Origin: Moraxellaceae bacterium
Lineage (GTDB): Bacteria; Pseudomonadota; Gammaproteobacteria; Pseudomonadales; Moraxellaceae
DNA length: 64,000 nt
Assembly: GCA_030646295.1 (NCBI GenBank)
Contig: JAUSND010000015.1
Span: 62,001-126,000 of the forward strand
Reading direction: 5' to 3'
Each line of letters opens with the position of its first letter. The stretch's first letter is position 1. The notes below the pieces were generated by a model. The model was not told where the DNA came from and made no database searches. It saw nothing but the letters and a program-made list of their open reading frames with translations. Made by a program: the position numbers and the translations under genes. This document shows, one piece after another, positions 45,401 through 53,954 of the stretch.

Positions 45401-48400
45401 ACGGCATATTGCAGGTGGGCAACGGCGGCAGCAGCGGATCGGTTACCGGCAACATCGGCATCGGCACTACCGCACAACTCGTCATCAACCGTGACGGCAA
45501 CCTGACGCTCAACGGCAACATCAGCGGCAATGGCAGCATGCTCGTCTCCGGCCCTGGCACCGTGACGCTGACCCCCGTTGACGCCAATACCTTTCTGGGC
45601 GGCCTTACCGTCACGCAGGGGCTGGTTGCAGCAAGCAGCGAGCGGGGCCTGGGCTTTGGCACCGTCACGTTGAATGACAATGGCGGCCTGCAACTGCTTG
45701 GCAACATTGATCGCGATGTCACCATCGGTTCGGGTGGTGCGCGTCTGGTTGTTGGCAGCAGCGACAGTTTCATTTTTGATGGCGACCTGCTTGGCACCGG
45801 TGCCCTGACCAAAACCGGAAGTGGCACGCTGGTCTACACCGGGGAAGATGCCGCGGTCAGCCACACAACCGTCGCCGAAGGTACGCTGCAAATCGGCAGC
45901 GGCCTCAAGGGCGGACTGGTCAGTGATGTTGACGTTAACGCCGGTGCAACACTGGTGTTCGGACGCGACAACCTGACGCTTTACTCCGGCGTCATTGATG
46001 GCGATGGCGTTGTCATCAAGCGCGGTGCCGGCGAGCTTGTACTGACCGGCGAGCAGCTTTTTGATGGCGTCTTCCAGGTGGAGGCCGGCAGCCTGCGTAT
46101 CGGCAATGGCGGCACCACCGGCAGCCTGAGCGGAAATGTTGACCTGCTCACCGACACCCGGCTGATATTTGATCGCAGCGACGATGCGATATTTGATGGC
46201 GGCACCACCGGTGCCGGCATGATGCAGAAAAGTGGCCCGGGCGAGCTGATCGTGACAGGCGACCTCGCCCACACCGGCAATACCGTCATCAACAGCGGCA
46301 TTCTCAGCATTGGCAACGGCGGCACTACCGGCAACATCACCGGCGATGTCATCACGGGGGTTGGTACGCAGCTCGCATTCAACCGGAGCGACAATATTGA
46401 TGTGGATGCCAATGTCAGCGGAGATGGCACCATTGTCCAGCGCGGCAGTGGCGTACTCACGCTCACCGGCACCAACACACAAAGCGCGGGTGTACTGATC
46501 GAGAACGGCATCGTTGCCATCGACAGCGATGCGCGACTGGGCAATGGCGACCTCATCATTGATGGCGGATTGCTGCGCCTGAATGACAACTTCAACTTTC
46601 TGCGGGATATCCGGCTGCGCAGCAACGGTGGCGGCATCGACACCAACGGCTTTGATATTTTCTACAGCGGACTCATCAGCGGAAACGGCCCCTTCGTGAA
46701 AGCCGGGATCGGTGAAATGATTTTCACCGGCAGCCTCAGCACCACACAACTCGACATTCAGGGCGGCACATTCCAGCTGGGCGACGAGAGCGCTTTCGGC
46801 TCGCTCTTTGGCAATGTAAACGTTGAAAGCGGCGCCACATTCAGCCTCTCGATTACCGGCGACATCATTTACAACGGCAGCCTCACCGGTGCCGGCACCT
46901 TCCGCCAGCTCAAGGGCGGAGAGCTGCGCATGGGCGGCAACTACAGCAGCTTTACCGGCCTGACCGTAATCGAACAAGGCAGCCTGCGCCTCGACGGCAT
47001 ACTCGGTGGCGGCCTGCAGCTCTTTGACAATACCGCGCTGCGTGGCAACGGCACACTGAATGGCAATGTCACCACCGGCAACGGCAGCATGATCAGCCCG
47101 GGCAACTCCATCGGCACCATCAACATTGGCGGCAATCTCACCCTTGCTGCCGGCAGCACCACCGAAATTGAAATCAATGGCACCACAGCCGGCAGCCAGA
47201 GTGACGTCATCAATGTGGCGGGTACGGCCACCCTCGATGGCACACTGCGCGTACTCAACCTGCCTGGCGACTACTCCGGCACCAGCCGTACATTCACCTT
47301 CCTCACGGCGGGCAGCATCAACGGCCAGTTTGATACGATTGATGACTCCAGCCTGCCCTTCCTTGATGCCAGTGTTTCCTATGGCGCAACGGAGGCAGAG
47401 TTGCTGGTCAGCCGGAATGCCACCGGCTTTGTCACGGTATCACTCACGGAAAACCAGCAGGCTGTTTCAGCCGCAATTGATGCCATCGAAGCCATTGATG
47501 CAACACACCCACTGGCTGTCGCCATCACGCCACTGAATGCCGCCGAGGCCAGAGCCGCCTACGACGAGCTGCATGGCGACAGCCTGCTGGCCGCCAGCCG
47601 CAGCGCCAGCCGCACCTCGCAACGTTTCGTTCATGCGCTTAGCCATCGTGCCAGCCGGCTTGGCCTGGCATCGCGTGGCGAGGGTCAGTCCGAAGAGCGC
47701 GGCGCAACATCCGCCATCGAAGGCATCTGGCTGGAGGCCGTGCAAACCACCGGGGAAAGCAAGTCGGATGATCAGGTGGGCTCTACCGCCTTCACGCATG
47801 ACGGTGAAATACTGACGCTGGGTTTCGACGGCTACTGGTCAGATGATGTGCTCGTCGGTTTTGCCGTTGGCCAGACATCTGCCGACCTTTCCTTTGCTGA
47901 TCGTGCAGCCAGCGGCACGCAGGACGGCTGGATCGCCGGTGCTTACTCCCGTTTTGAATCGCGCAGCGGCATGCACATCAAGCTTGCACTTGGTGTTGGC
48001 CAAAGTGAAACCGCACTGCAGCGCAATATCAGCATCATTCCGGAAACCGCTCACAGCAACATCATCACGTCCACGGCTGATGCCCAACTGGAGGCAGGCT
48101 TTGGTCTGCATGTCGGCAATTTCGGCCTGCGTCCGTTTGCCCTTGCCGGTGTGCAGTGGCTGCAACGTGACGGATTCCAGGAAACCGGCGCCACTGCATC
48201 CGCACTGCAGGTTGCCGCCGAAGACAATCTGGTCGGTGAAGTCGGACTCGGCCTGGAGCTCTCCCGCCCATGGCTGATGGCCGGTAACCGCTGGGCCCAG
48301 ATACAGAGCGCCGTTTCGCTGGTACAGCCGGTTGGTGACACCCAGCTCACACAACAGACGCAGTTTGCAAACACCACTCCCGTCTTCACCGTAGCGGACA

Positions 48401-48549
48401 CTCCGGACGACAGCCCAACACTTGGCATCAGCATTGGCGGCGAAGTTTATCTCACGCAAGGCCTGGCGATATGGGGCAGCTACGAAGGCCGTGCCAGCAG
48501 TGTCGCCGACGAGCATGGACTGCAACTCAGCCTGCGCTATCGCTGGTAA
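42460..48549 (+). CDS. Giant glycine-rich autotransporter adhesin
   Basis: A 2,029-residue type Va autotransporter. I start at the ATG at 42460 (MSLTLRHLSCPPFVRKSLATA...), which gives a signal peptide ending QAA; an ATG at 42406 is also in frame. Residues about 125-430 are an extreme Gly-rich tract (GGGGGLGG, GGNGG types). About 560-1600 is beta-helix with autotransporter-associated strand repeats (TGTGDLVLNG, GTLTLNSANTYVGNT) and several repeats of about 70 residues near 980-1300 (LQVGNGGSSGS, LRIGNGGTTGS). A beta-barrel of about 280 residues ends in SLRYRW, with the terminal aromatic residue needed for BamA. An OmpA-type lipoprotein gene follows 10 bases later. Confidence 0.93.
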   Translation: MSLTLRHLSCPPFVRKSLATACLLGLLQTAQAATYIASNETELRQAIISANANPGAHFIDIRSDILLTGTLPPILNTVTLRGNNHAIDGQDMYRLLVIGASDDAGGPRILVQVSNLTLLRGLAEGGDGADGGGGGLGAGGAVLVNSRADVTLSNVTVKENGAVGGDGALGNGGGGGGLGGNGGSGSGGGGGGLLGNGGSSAGGGGGLQANGGNGDAAGGGGGGGYSGAGGNSGGAAPEAGSQGVYWQSGAGGDGVTAGGGLGGGGSAGNGAGGGGFNGGDGAPGNSGDGGFGGGGGGAIAGDGGNGGFGGGGGGASLAGGNGGQGGFGGGGGGSALQTGGAGGFGGGGGSSQTGNGGNGGLGGGGGSGAIAGGTGGLAGGDGGTTGGGGGGGLGGGIFVAEGGTISISGNGEYIDNGVAGGNGAGDGSAGASAGSGMFLQGSGNLILRVKAGELLTINDSISDSVGAGLVAPGSYQQWNLVIAGGGGIPGDPGSYGRILLGGTNSIGGDTYISGADVQVTNLGALGGGGVVALDDGGLILENGLDLGQDLVLDNGGGRIGVFTGTATLSNDISGTGSITKTGTGDLVLNGSSSHVGDWYIHDGALVLDADSRLGTSSLNLDGGTLRFGAAFNDLREIGLTARGGIFDNNGLNIGLSQTINNWATNLTGANTLTFTGSGTTTLTSTTLATGNTIIEQGRVEGAIATGHLTIQNGGIFDLFGADRLISALNGQGAIELGNHDLTITMGTEQPAPDTSFSGQITGTGGLTIDRTGLPPTFNPLTDIEQYRTQSLAAGNTYSGGTTVGTGAILKIVDDTSIGTGDLTLAGGVLTSQQTSSSINITLAGGGGIFGTLQHSGVISGTGNLVKYGPGTLTLNSANTYVGNTIVMGEDSYLALAHPDALGLGNLQLTLGGGLRVLTDTTNLRPIEILDGTGVVDVGSFDVQSTGGITGMAADSSLRKQGSGRLLLTGDLNLPAGVDIADGILQVGNGGSSGSVTGNIGIGTTAQLVINRDGNLTLNGNISGNGSMLVSGPGTVTLTPVDANTFLGGLTVTQGLVAASSERGLGFGTVTLNDNGGLQLLGNIDRDVTIGSGGARLVVGSSDSFIFDGDLLGTGALTKTGSGTLVYTGEDAAVSHTTVAEGTLQIGSGLKGGLVSDVDVNAGATLVFGRDNLTLYSGVIDGDGVVIKRGAGELVLTGEQLFDGVFQVEAGSLRIGNGGTTGSLSGNVDLLTDTRLIFDRSDDAIFDGGTTGAGMMQKSGPGELIVTGDLAHTGNTVINSGILSIGNGGTTGNITGDVITGVGTQLAFNRSDNIDVDANVSGDGTIVQRGSGVLTLTGTNTQSAGVLIENGIVAIDSDARLGNGDLIIDGGLLRLNDNFNFLRDIRLRSNGGGIDTNGFDIFYSGLISGNGPFVKAGIGEMIFTGSLSTTQLDIQGGTFQLGDESAFGSLFGNVNVESGATFSLSITGDIIYNGSLTGAGTFRQLKGGELRMGGNYSSFTGLTVIEQGSLRLDGILGGGLQLFDNTALRGNGTLNGNVTTGNGSMISPGNSIGTINIGGNLTLAAGSTTEIEINGTTAGSQSDVINVAGTATLDGTLRVLNLPGDYSGTSRTFTFLTAGSINGQFDTIDDSSLPFLDASVSYGATEAELLVSRNATGFVTVSLTENQQAVSAAIDAIEAIDATHPLAVAITPLNAAEARAAYDELHGDSLLAASRSASRTSQRFVHALSHRASRLGLASRGEGQSEERGATSAIEGIWLEAVQTTGESKSDDQVGSTAFTHDGEILTLGFDGYWSDDVLVGFAVGQTSADLSFADRAASGTQDGWIAGAYSRFESRSGMHIKLALGVGQSETALQRNISIIPETAHSNIITSTADAQLEAGFGLHVGNFGLRPFALAGVQWLQRDGFQETGATASALQVAAEDNLVGEVGLGLELSRPWLMAGNRWAQIQSAVSLVQPVGDTQLTQQTQFANTTPVFTVADTPDDSPTLGISIGGEVYLTQGLAIWGSYEGRASSVADEHGLQLSLRYRW

Positions 48550-48559
48550 GGAATCAGGC

Positions 48560-49507
48560 ATGAAACCGAACACATCCATGAACAGAATCATCACAGCGCT
48601 TGTAACAGTAATGCTGATCAGCGCCTGCGCACCCGTGAGCAGTCGCATTCCCGGTTATCTGACCACGCCCAAGGGGCAGATGCTGCGCAATGATGCAGGC
48701 CAGTGCTGGCGAACCGTTGAATGGCGCCCGGCACTGGCACGCATGGAATGCGATCCGGAAATTGTCATTCGTGAACGTGAACTGGCCGAAAAAGACGAGA
48801 AAGAGAAAAAGAGCGTCGAAGAAACAAAAACCGACACCGTACTGCAGCCAACCGGAAAAACCTACGAAGGATTAGCCGGTTTCGATTTTGTCCCTACACC
48901 AGCCGAAGACACCAGCCTGCCTGTTGCAACCACCAGGCAAATCACTGGCGCTGACGGGCAAACACGAACCGAAATCGTCTATGCACCACTCAGCCTCAGC
49001 AGTGATACCTCGTTCCGCTTTGGCGATGACCAGCTCACCACCGAAGGAAAAGATGCCATCATCGAGCTTGCCGGTACACTCAAGCGCCATCGTGCAGGCA
49101 ACATCCAGATTGATGTCATTGGCCACACCGACCGCATTGGCAAGGCCAACGCCAACATGACTCTGTCGCGCCGACGTGCCGACGCCGTCAAAACCCAACT
49201 GGTTGCCGAGGGCATTGCAGGCAACAACATTCGCACGGCAGGCATGGGAGCCAGCAAGCCGGTCACCGCAAGCGGGGAGTGTCCGGACCGGCTGGTGAAA
49301 TGCGAACTGATTGAATGCCTGCGCCCTGATCGCCGCGTCGAAATACGGGTAAAAGCCGAAATTGACAGTGGCAAGCGCACCACTGTCCCGGTGCCCCCGG
49401 CGCCAGCCGCAGCACCATCAACACAGGGCTCGGTGCAGACCGAAAATCAGGAAGCCGCGCGTACGGCCCGACGCATTCTGCAGCAACCGGAGGTGTGTCG
49501 AGCCTGA
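48560..49507 (+). CDS. OmpA-family lipoprotein
   Basis: A 315-residue protein with a lipobox (VMLISAC, acylated Cys near residue 23), a charged helical linker (ELAEKDEKEKKSVEE), and a C-terminal OmpA/Pal domain: SFRFGDDQLTTEGKDAI, IGHTDRIGKANANMTLSRRRAD, and RPDRRVEIRV. The domain binds peptidoglycan. A Cys-bearing insertion (GECPDRLVKCELIECLRP) is unusual and may form disulfides. AAGGA is upstream of the ATG. Its position 10 bases behind the autotransporter suggests one operon, perhaps aiding surface assembly or anchoring. Confidence 0.88.
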   Translation: MKPNTSMNRIITALVTVMLISACAPVSSRIPGYLTTPKGQMLRNDAGQCWRTVEWRPALARMECDPEIVIRERELAEKDEKEKKSVEETKTDTVLQPTGKTYEGLAGFDFVPTPAEDTSLPVATTRQITGADGQTRTEIVYAPLSLSSDTSFRFGDDQLTTEGKDAIIELAGTLKRHRAGNIQIDVIGHTDRIGKANANMTLSRRRADAVKTQLVAEGIAGNNIRTAGMGASKPVTASGECPDRLVKCELIECLRPDRRVEIRVKAEIDSGKRTTVPVPPAPAAAPSTQGSVQTENQEAARTARRILQQPEVCRA

Positions 49508-49511
49508 CTCA

Positions 49512-50414
49512 TCACGCCGCCGATAACGACTCCCGGTTGCGGAACTCATCAAGCAACTCCCCCTCCGCACCGAACAGCCTGTCACGCCACTGCTGCTCCA
49601 GCGTCCGGGTGTCATGCTGGTCAGGATGAAAATCCGGCCGGACAAATTCCGGCATGCGCGGCAGGATGCTGCTGATAAAACCTCCGCGCCCGAAAAGCTT
49701 GCGCAAACCACTGGCATGCTCGCGTACATTAAGTCGCTCGTCATCGCGCACCACCAGCCAGGCCCAGCTTGCCGCAATGCCAGGCAACAGCGCCGCCACC
49801 ACCAGCGGACCTGCGAGCACACGCTCGGCCCGGCTGTTACTGACCTGCACAAACACGTCATACGCCACCGACTTGTGCTCCAGTTCTTCCAGGGCATGCC
49901 AGTACCACAGCTTCAGCATTTCCGGATCGGAGGTGCTCTTGAAGTTTTCATCGGTCAGCCACTGCTCGGCCAGAAATGCTGTGAAGTGCTCCATGAACGT
50001 CGTGCAGGCCAGCTGCTGGCTTGCCGGCAGCTTTTCCAGCAAACCAAGCCCGATCCGGATCATGCGCTCCGGCACCGCCACATCAATCCCGCGTGCAGCA
50101 AAAAACTCATTCAACCGTTCGTGCTCGCGCCCGTGCAACGCCTCCTGCCCCATGAAGCCGGAAATTTTTGCCTTGAGCACCGGATCGGTAATCTCATCGC
50201 GATAACGGCGCACCGACTCCATGAAAAAGCGTTCGCCTGGCGGAAAAATGCCGGAGAACACAACGAACAGGCTGCTGGCCAGGACATTCTGGTTGAAGAA
50301 GGCATGCCGTGCCGATCCCTGCGGGATGCGAAATTCCATTTGGCGAGGCGGGATACCGACAGAGGCGCCACCGGGGCGGCGTGAAACGGACGGGGAAGTG
50401 CTGCGGGCAGTCAT
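49512..50414 (-). CDS. PF10118 metal-dependent hydrolase 1
   Basis: A 300-residue helical protein of the PF10118 family (COG3687, predicted metal-dependent hydrolase). Ferritin-like metal ligands are visible in GQEALHGREHERLN, EHFTAFLAEQW and HALEELEHKSVAYDVF. It is homologous to the product at 51207. These proteins are frequent in alkane- and lipid-degrading bacteria but their reaction is not established. GGAGAGGC precedes the ATG. It is divergent from the TetR gene across a palindromic operator candidate. Confidence 0.9.
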   Translation of the reverse strand: MTARSTSPSVSRRPGGASVGIPPRQMEFRIPQGSARHAFFNQNVLASSLFVVFSGIFPPGERFFMESVRRYRDEITDPVLKAKISGFMGQEALHGREHERLNEFFAARGIDVAVPERMIRIGLGLLEKLPASQQLACTTFMEHFTAFLAEQWLTDENFKSTSDPEMLKLWYWHALEELEHKSVAYDVFVQVSNSRAERVLAGPLVVAALLPGIAASWAWLVVRDDERLNVREHASGLRKLFGRGGFISSILPRMPEFVRPDFHPDQHDTRTLEQQWRDRLFGAEGELLDEFRNRESLSAA

Positions 50415-50478
50415 CTTGCCTCTCCTTTTATTTCTGCCACGTCTGATTGACTGGCCGGTCTATGAGTGGGAGGCTATT

Positions 50479-50494
50479 CCGAGTATTTACTCGG
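50479..50494. promoter_or_regulatory. TetR operator candidate
   Basis: CCGAGTA and TACTCGG are perfect 7-base inverted arms separated by TT, placed between the divergent hydrolase and TetR starts. A further half-site, ACTCGG, lies at about 50500-50506. The position suits autoregulation and control of the divergent gene. Confidence 0.7.
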
Positions 50495-50513
50495 ATTCAA
50501 CTCGGGTATCCCG

Positions 50514-51146
50514 ATGACAAGAACACCACGACAGAAACGGGCCCTGGCCACCGTTGACGCGATTGTCGAGGCCGGCTTCATTGCCGTTGCCACGCATGGT
50601 GTCGCCGGAACAACCACCAATCACATCGCCGAGATTGCGGGCATAGGCGTAGGCTCGCTGTACGAGTACTACGCCAACAAGGAAGCGGTATATGCCGCCA
50701 TGCAGGAGCGCATGATCAACGATGCTGTCGCTACCATCCAGCCGCTGCTGAATGAAATTGTGCGACTTGATATCGGCGATGCCGTAAAGATGCTGCTGGC
50801 ACACTTCGAAATCTTTCTGCGGGAACGCGACGGCCGCTACCTGAAATATGCACAAGACTCCCTCAACGTGAACGTGAAGCTGCAGCTGGAGCCACTGACC
50901 AAGATGCTGCAGGAGCTTGTCATGCGCTACCTGATGGCACACCCGGCCTATCTGCGCACGCCCGATATTCCCACCATGAGCTACATCATGATCAATGGTG
51001 GCATTTTCATCGTCTTGCGCCACCTCTCCGACCCCAACCCGCCGATCAGCTTCTGCCAGCTCACTGACGGCCTTGCCGACATGGTCAGCCATTACGCACA
51101 CAACCAGATGGCACGAGCGACTGTCACCGGAACAGCAGGCGACTGA
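50514..51146 (+). CDS. TetR-family transcription regulator
   Basis: A 210-residue repressor-type protein. The N-terminal helix-turn-helix is GVAGTTTNHIAEIAGIGVGSLYEYYANKEAVYAAM in parts, the TetR_N pattern. The helical C-terminal ligand domain is distinct. It likely represses itself and the divergent hydrolase through the 50479-50494 palindrome, with a lipid or xenobiotic inducer. Its transcript and that of the second hydrolase converge over the terminator at 51158-51183. Confidence 0.93.
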   Translation: MTRTPRQKRALATVDAIVEAGFIAVATHGVAGTTTNHIAEIAGIGVGSLYEYYANKEAVYAAMQERMINDAVATIQPLLNEIVRLDIGDAVKMLLAHFEIFLRERDGRYLKYAQDSLNVNVKLQLEPLTKMLQELVMRYLMAHPAYLRTPDIPTMSYIMINGGIFIVLRHLSDPNPPISFCQLTDGLADMVSHYAHNQMARATVTGTAGD

Positions 51147-51157
51147 CTTTTTTTCGC

Positions 51158-51183
51158 AAAAAAAAGCCCGGCATACGCCGGGC
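51158..51183 (-). terminator. Terminator of the hydrolase/SDR/M24 unit
   Basis: On the minus strand GCCCGGC and GCCGGGC arms with a four-base loop are followed by eight T. It closes the transcript that runs from 54844 to 51207. Confidence 0.9.
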
Positions 51184-51206
51184 AACAGAACGGAACCTTT
51201 TATGAA

Positions 51207-52127
51207 TCAGTGCATGGCCTGTGCGACAGCCGCGCGGGCGGCAGGTGAGCGCGCAATATAGGCCAGTGCCTGCTCGGTATTGCCCTCGGTGACAGGATGA
51301 AACCGTGGCGACAGCCAGCGCAGCGTGCCCGCCACCAGAAACCCGAAGGTGGGCACGTTCTCTGTTTTCCTGCCGATGCGCTGCAGCTCAACCAGCACTT
51401 CCAGCAATGATTGCCGCGCAACACGCTGTGCCTCGCGATCCGTGTCCTGCTCCGCCAGCCCGCGACAGGCGGTGGCAAGAAAATGCAGGAACAGCGGAAA
51501 TACGATTGCCATCAGCGCCTGCCGGCTCACATAAAACCCGAGCTGGGTCTTGCACAGGTGCTCAAACAGATCGAACGCCACCGTGCGATGCTCCACTTCT
51601 TCCGCCAGATGCCAACGAAACAGGTCCGCCATCACCGGGTCTGCCTTGTCCCAGCTTTTGTTGTCCATGGCCCACTGGCCCAGCATGCCGGTAAAGTGCT
51701 CCACCGCCGCCACCAGCCCAACACGGATCACCAGCCACTGTTTTTCCAGCAAACGGTTTTTCAGAAAGCCCAGACCAAACGGCGCATCGCCCAGCACATG
51801 GCCAAACAGCCACTCGGCCCGTTCACGGATCTCGTCCGTCTGCAGCCCGTGCTGTATCAGATAATGTTCCGCCTTGGAGTGCACACGTGAGTGCACCGCC
51901 TCCTGACGGATGAAACCCTCGACATCAGCGCGCAATTGCGCATCGGTCACATACGGCAATGCCTGGTTATACACCCGGCAAAACCACAGCTCACCTGCCG
52001 GCAGCAAGAGGTGGATGCCATTGATCATGTGCGTGGCAAACGGATCATCCGGCAGCCAGTGCAATGGCGTGTTATCCAGATTGAACTGCACACGGCGTGC
52101 CTTGAGTTGATGACGGACAGCGGTCAT
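51207..52127 (-). CDS. PF10118 metal-dependent hydrolase 2
   Basis: A 306-residue second copy of the PF10118 family. Ligand motifs are RQEAVHSRVHSKAEH, EHFTGMLGQW and LAEEVEHRTVAFDLF, aligning with those of hydrolase 1. Overall similarity is moderate, so they are old paralogues that probably act on related substrates. It lies 21 bases downstream of the hydrolase-SDR fusion gene on the same strand and is probably the last gene of its operon. Confidence 0.9.
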   Translation of the reverse strand: MTAVRHQLKARRVQFNLDNTPLHWLPDDPFATHMINGIHLLLPAGELWFCRVYNQALPYVTDAQLRADVEGFIRQEAVHSRVHSKAEHYLIQHGLQTDEIRERAEWLFGHVLGDAPFGLGFLKNRLLEKQWLVIRVGLVAAVEHFTGMLGQWAMDNKSWDKADPVMADLFRWHLAEEVEHRTVAFDLFEHLCKTQLGFYVSRQALMAIVFPLFLHFLATACRGLAEQDTDREAQRVARQSLLEVLVELQRIGRKTENVPTFGFLVAGTLRWLSPRFHPVTEGNTEQALAYIARSPAARAAVAQAMH

Positions 52128-52148
52128 GTTTCTCTCCCGGGTAGCGAT

Positions 52149-53954
52149 TTACGGAGTTATGTCGATGCGGGCAATCATCCGTGATGCACCCGGGGCAAAA
52201 CGGCTGAGCAGCCGCGTTATCCATGCTTCGGCACCCACCAGTGCCAGCCCCTGATTTTTCTGTACAGCCTTGAACACGGCATCTGCCACGTCATCCGGTG
52301 AAAAGTTGCGCCGCTTGTAGAGCGCATCCGCTTTCGCCCGCTTCTGACGCTGTTCTTCCTCGGACATGCCGGCATATACCGTGCTGGTCGCGATGCCGGT
52401 GGCCACAAAACCCGGACACACTGCCGTCACGCCAATGCCCTTGTCAGACAGCTCTGCGCGCAAACATTCGGTCAGCATGTACACCGCCGCCTTGCTGGTG
52501 GAATACGCCGCCAGTTTGCGATTGGGGCCAAAAGCCGCCGCCGATGCAACATTCACGATGTGGCCGGTGCGCTGTGCATTCACCATCTGCCGTGCAAACA
52601 AACGCGAGCCGTGAATCACGCCCCACAGATTGACCTTCAGCAGCTTTTCCCAGTCGGCAGCAGACGTATCGAGCACTCCACCCGCCATGCCGATGCCGGC
52701 GTTGTTGACCACAATGGTGGCGCCGCCCAGATCCTTTTCAATCCAGCCGGACAGCGACTCCATTGCCTTCGCCGAGCCCACATCAACCACCTTGTGCCAG
52801 GCAGTGGCGCCCAGCGCCTCCACCAGCTTTACGGTACGGGCAGCGGACTCTTCATTGATATCGACAGCAACAATGTCTGCACCTTCTTCGGCCAGCTTCA
52901 GCGCGGTGGCGCGACCAATGCCGGAACCTGCACCGGTAATGACGGCAAGCTGTCCGGCAAGCGGCAGTGACTGGCGCTGCGGACGCACCCGTGCGCGCTG
53001 CAGCGCACCGGACATCTCACCCGCCTCCACACCAGCCACAAATTCGGCGATATGGCTGGCAATCAGATCCGGTTTGCTCAGCAGTACCCAATGCCCGGCA
53101 TTGATGTCGCGGCGATAAAGTTCTGGCACCCACTGCGGCAGGTCGTCAAACAGTTGCGTGCTGACATAGTTGTCTTTGGTTGGCACGATCAGCTGCACCG
53201 GGCAGCTTGCATGACGCGGTTCCGGATTAATCAGCTTGTTGCGGAAATTGGCACGGTAGAGCTGCACACCATGCTTGCCGTCTTCAGTCTGCGTCGGGCT
53301 TGGCACGTGCTCAACCACGCCTTCGCGCTTTTCCAGATACGTCGGCCACAACTTGCCAAACCCGGCTTCCCAGGTTGCCTTCGGCAACACCGGCAACTGG
53401 AAGAAGCCGATGTACCAGGAGCTCAGCAACTGCTTCATCACCTTGGCCTTGGCCATCGGCGAAAGATTGAACGTGCGCGCGCGAATCCAGTGCGAGGCAT
53501 GATCCAGCGACGGACCCGACATGGAGGTATACGAGGCAATGCGTGGTTTCAGGCGATCAGTGGTCACCGATTCCCAGCTCTGGATCGACCCCCAGTCGTG
53601 CGCAGCCATGTGAAACCTGCGCCCGGGAATCACCGCATCCACCACCGCCGCCAGATCCTGTGCCAGCAACTCCATGCGATAGTCTTTCACGTGCGACGGC
53701 ACATCCGACTGCCCGGCACCACGCACGTCATAGGCAATCACGAAATATTTTTTCGCCAGCCGCTCGGCCACCGGTTTCCAGACCTGGTTGTTGTCCGGGT
53801 AGCCATGCACCAGCACCACCGGTGTTTTCTTGCTGTCGCCGTACATCACGACATGAAGGTTGACAGCGCCAGAGGCGACCCGTGTGGTGGTCACATTCAC
53901 GCCCTTCACGCTCATGCCTTTCACATTCTTCTCATCAAGTGTCTTTGCATTCAT
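52149..53954 (-). CDS. Alpha/beta-hydrolase-SDR fusion protein
   Basis: A 601-residue two-domain protein. Residues about 25-310 are an alpha/beta-hydrolase (VHGYPDNNQVW, AYDVRGAGQSD, nucleophile elbow AAHDWGS with Asp, as in epoxide hydrolase/haloalkane dehalogenase types). Residues about 330-601 are a classical short-chain dehydrogenase: cofactor motif TGAGSGIG, NNAGIG, and catalytic SAAAFGPNRKLAAYSTSK (Y-x-x-x-K). Its start overlaps the M24 gene's stop (ATGA). The fusion suggests that hydrolysis and oxidoreduction act in sequence on one lipid-like substrate. Confidence 0.93.
   Translation of the reverse strand: MNAKTLDEKNVKGMSVKGVNVTTTRVASGAVNLHVVMYGDSKKTPVVLVHGYPDNNQVWKPVAERLAKKYFVIAYDVRGAGQSDVPSHVKDYRMELLAQDLAAVVDAVIPGRRFHMAAHDWGSIQSWESVTTDRLKPRIASYTSMSGPSLDHASHWIRARTFNLSPMAKAKVMKQLLSSWYIGFFQLPVLPKATWEAGFGKLWPTYLEKREGVVEHVPSPTQTEDGKHGVQLYRANFRNKLINPEPRHASCPVQLIVPTKDNYVSTQLFDDLPQWVPELYRRDINAGHWVLLSKPDLIASHIAEFVAGVEAGEMSGALQRARVRPQRQSLPLAGQLAVITGAGSGIGRATALKLAEEGADIVAVDINEESAARTVKLVEALGATAWHKVVDVGSAKAMESLSGWIEKDLGGATIVVNNAGIGMAGGVLDTSAADWEKLLKVNLWGVIHGSRLFARQMVNAQRTGHIVNVASAAAFGPNRKLAAYSTSKAAVYMLTECLRAELSDKGIGVTAVCPGFVATGIATSTVYAGMSEEEQRQKRAKADALYKRRNFSPDDVADAVFKAVQKNQGLALVGAEAWITRLLSRFAPGASRMIARIDITP

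Noticed and set aside
44635-46977. 780-codon open frame antisense to the autotransporter gene
   Set aside because: It mirrors the repeat composition of the autotransporter, has no ribosome-binding sequence, and its product resembles no protein. The plus-strand frame has signal peptide, repeats and barrel.
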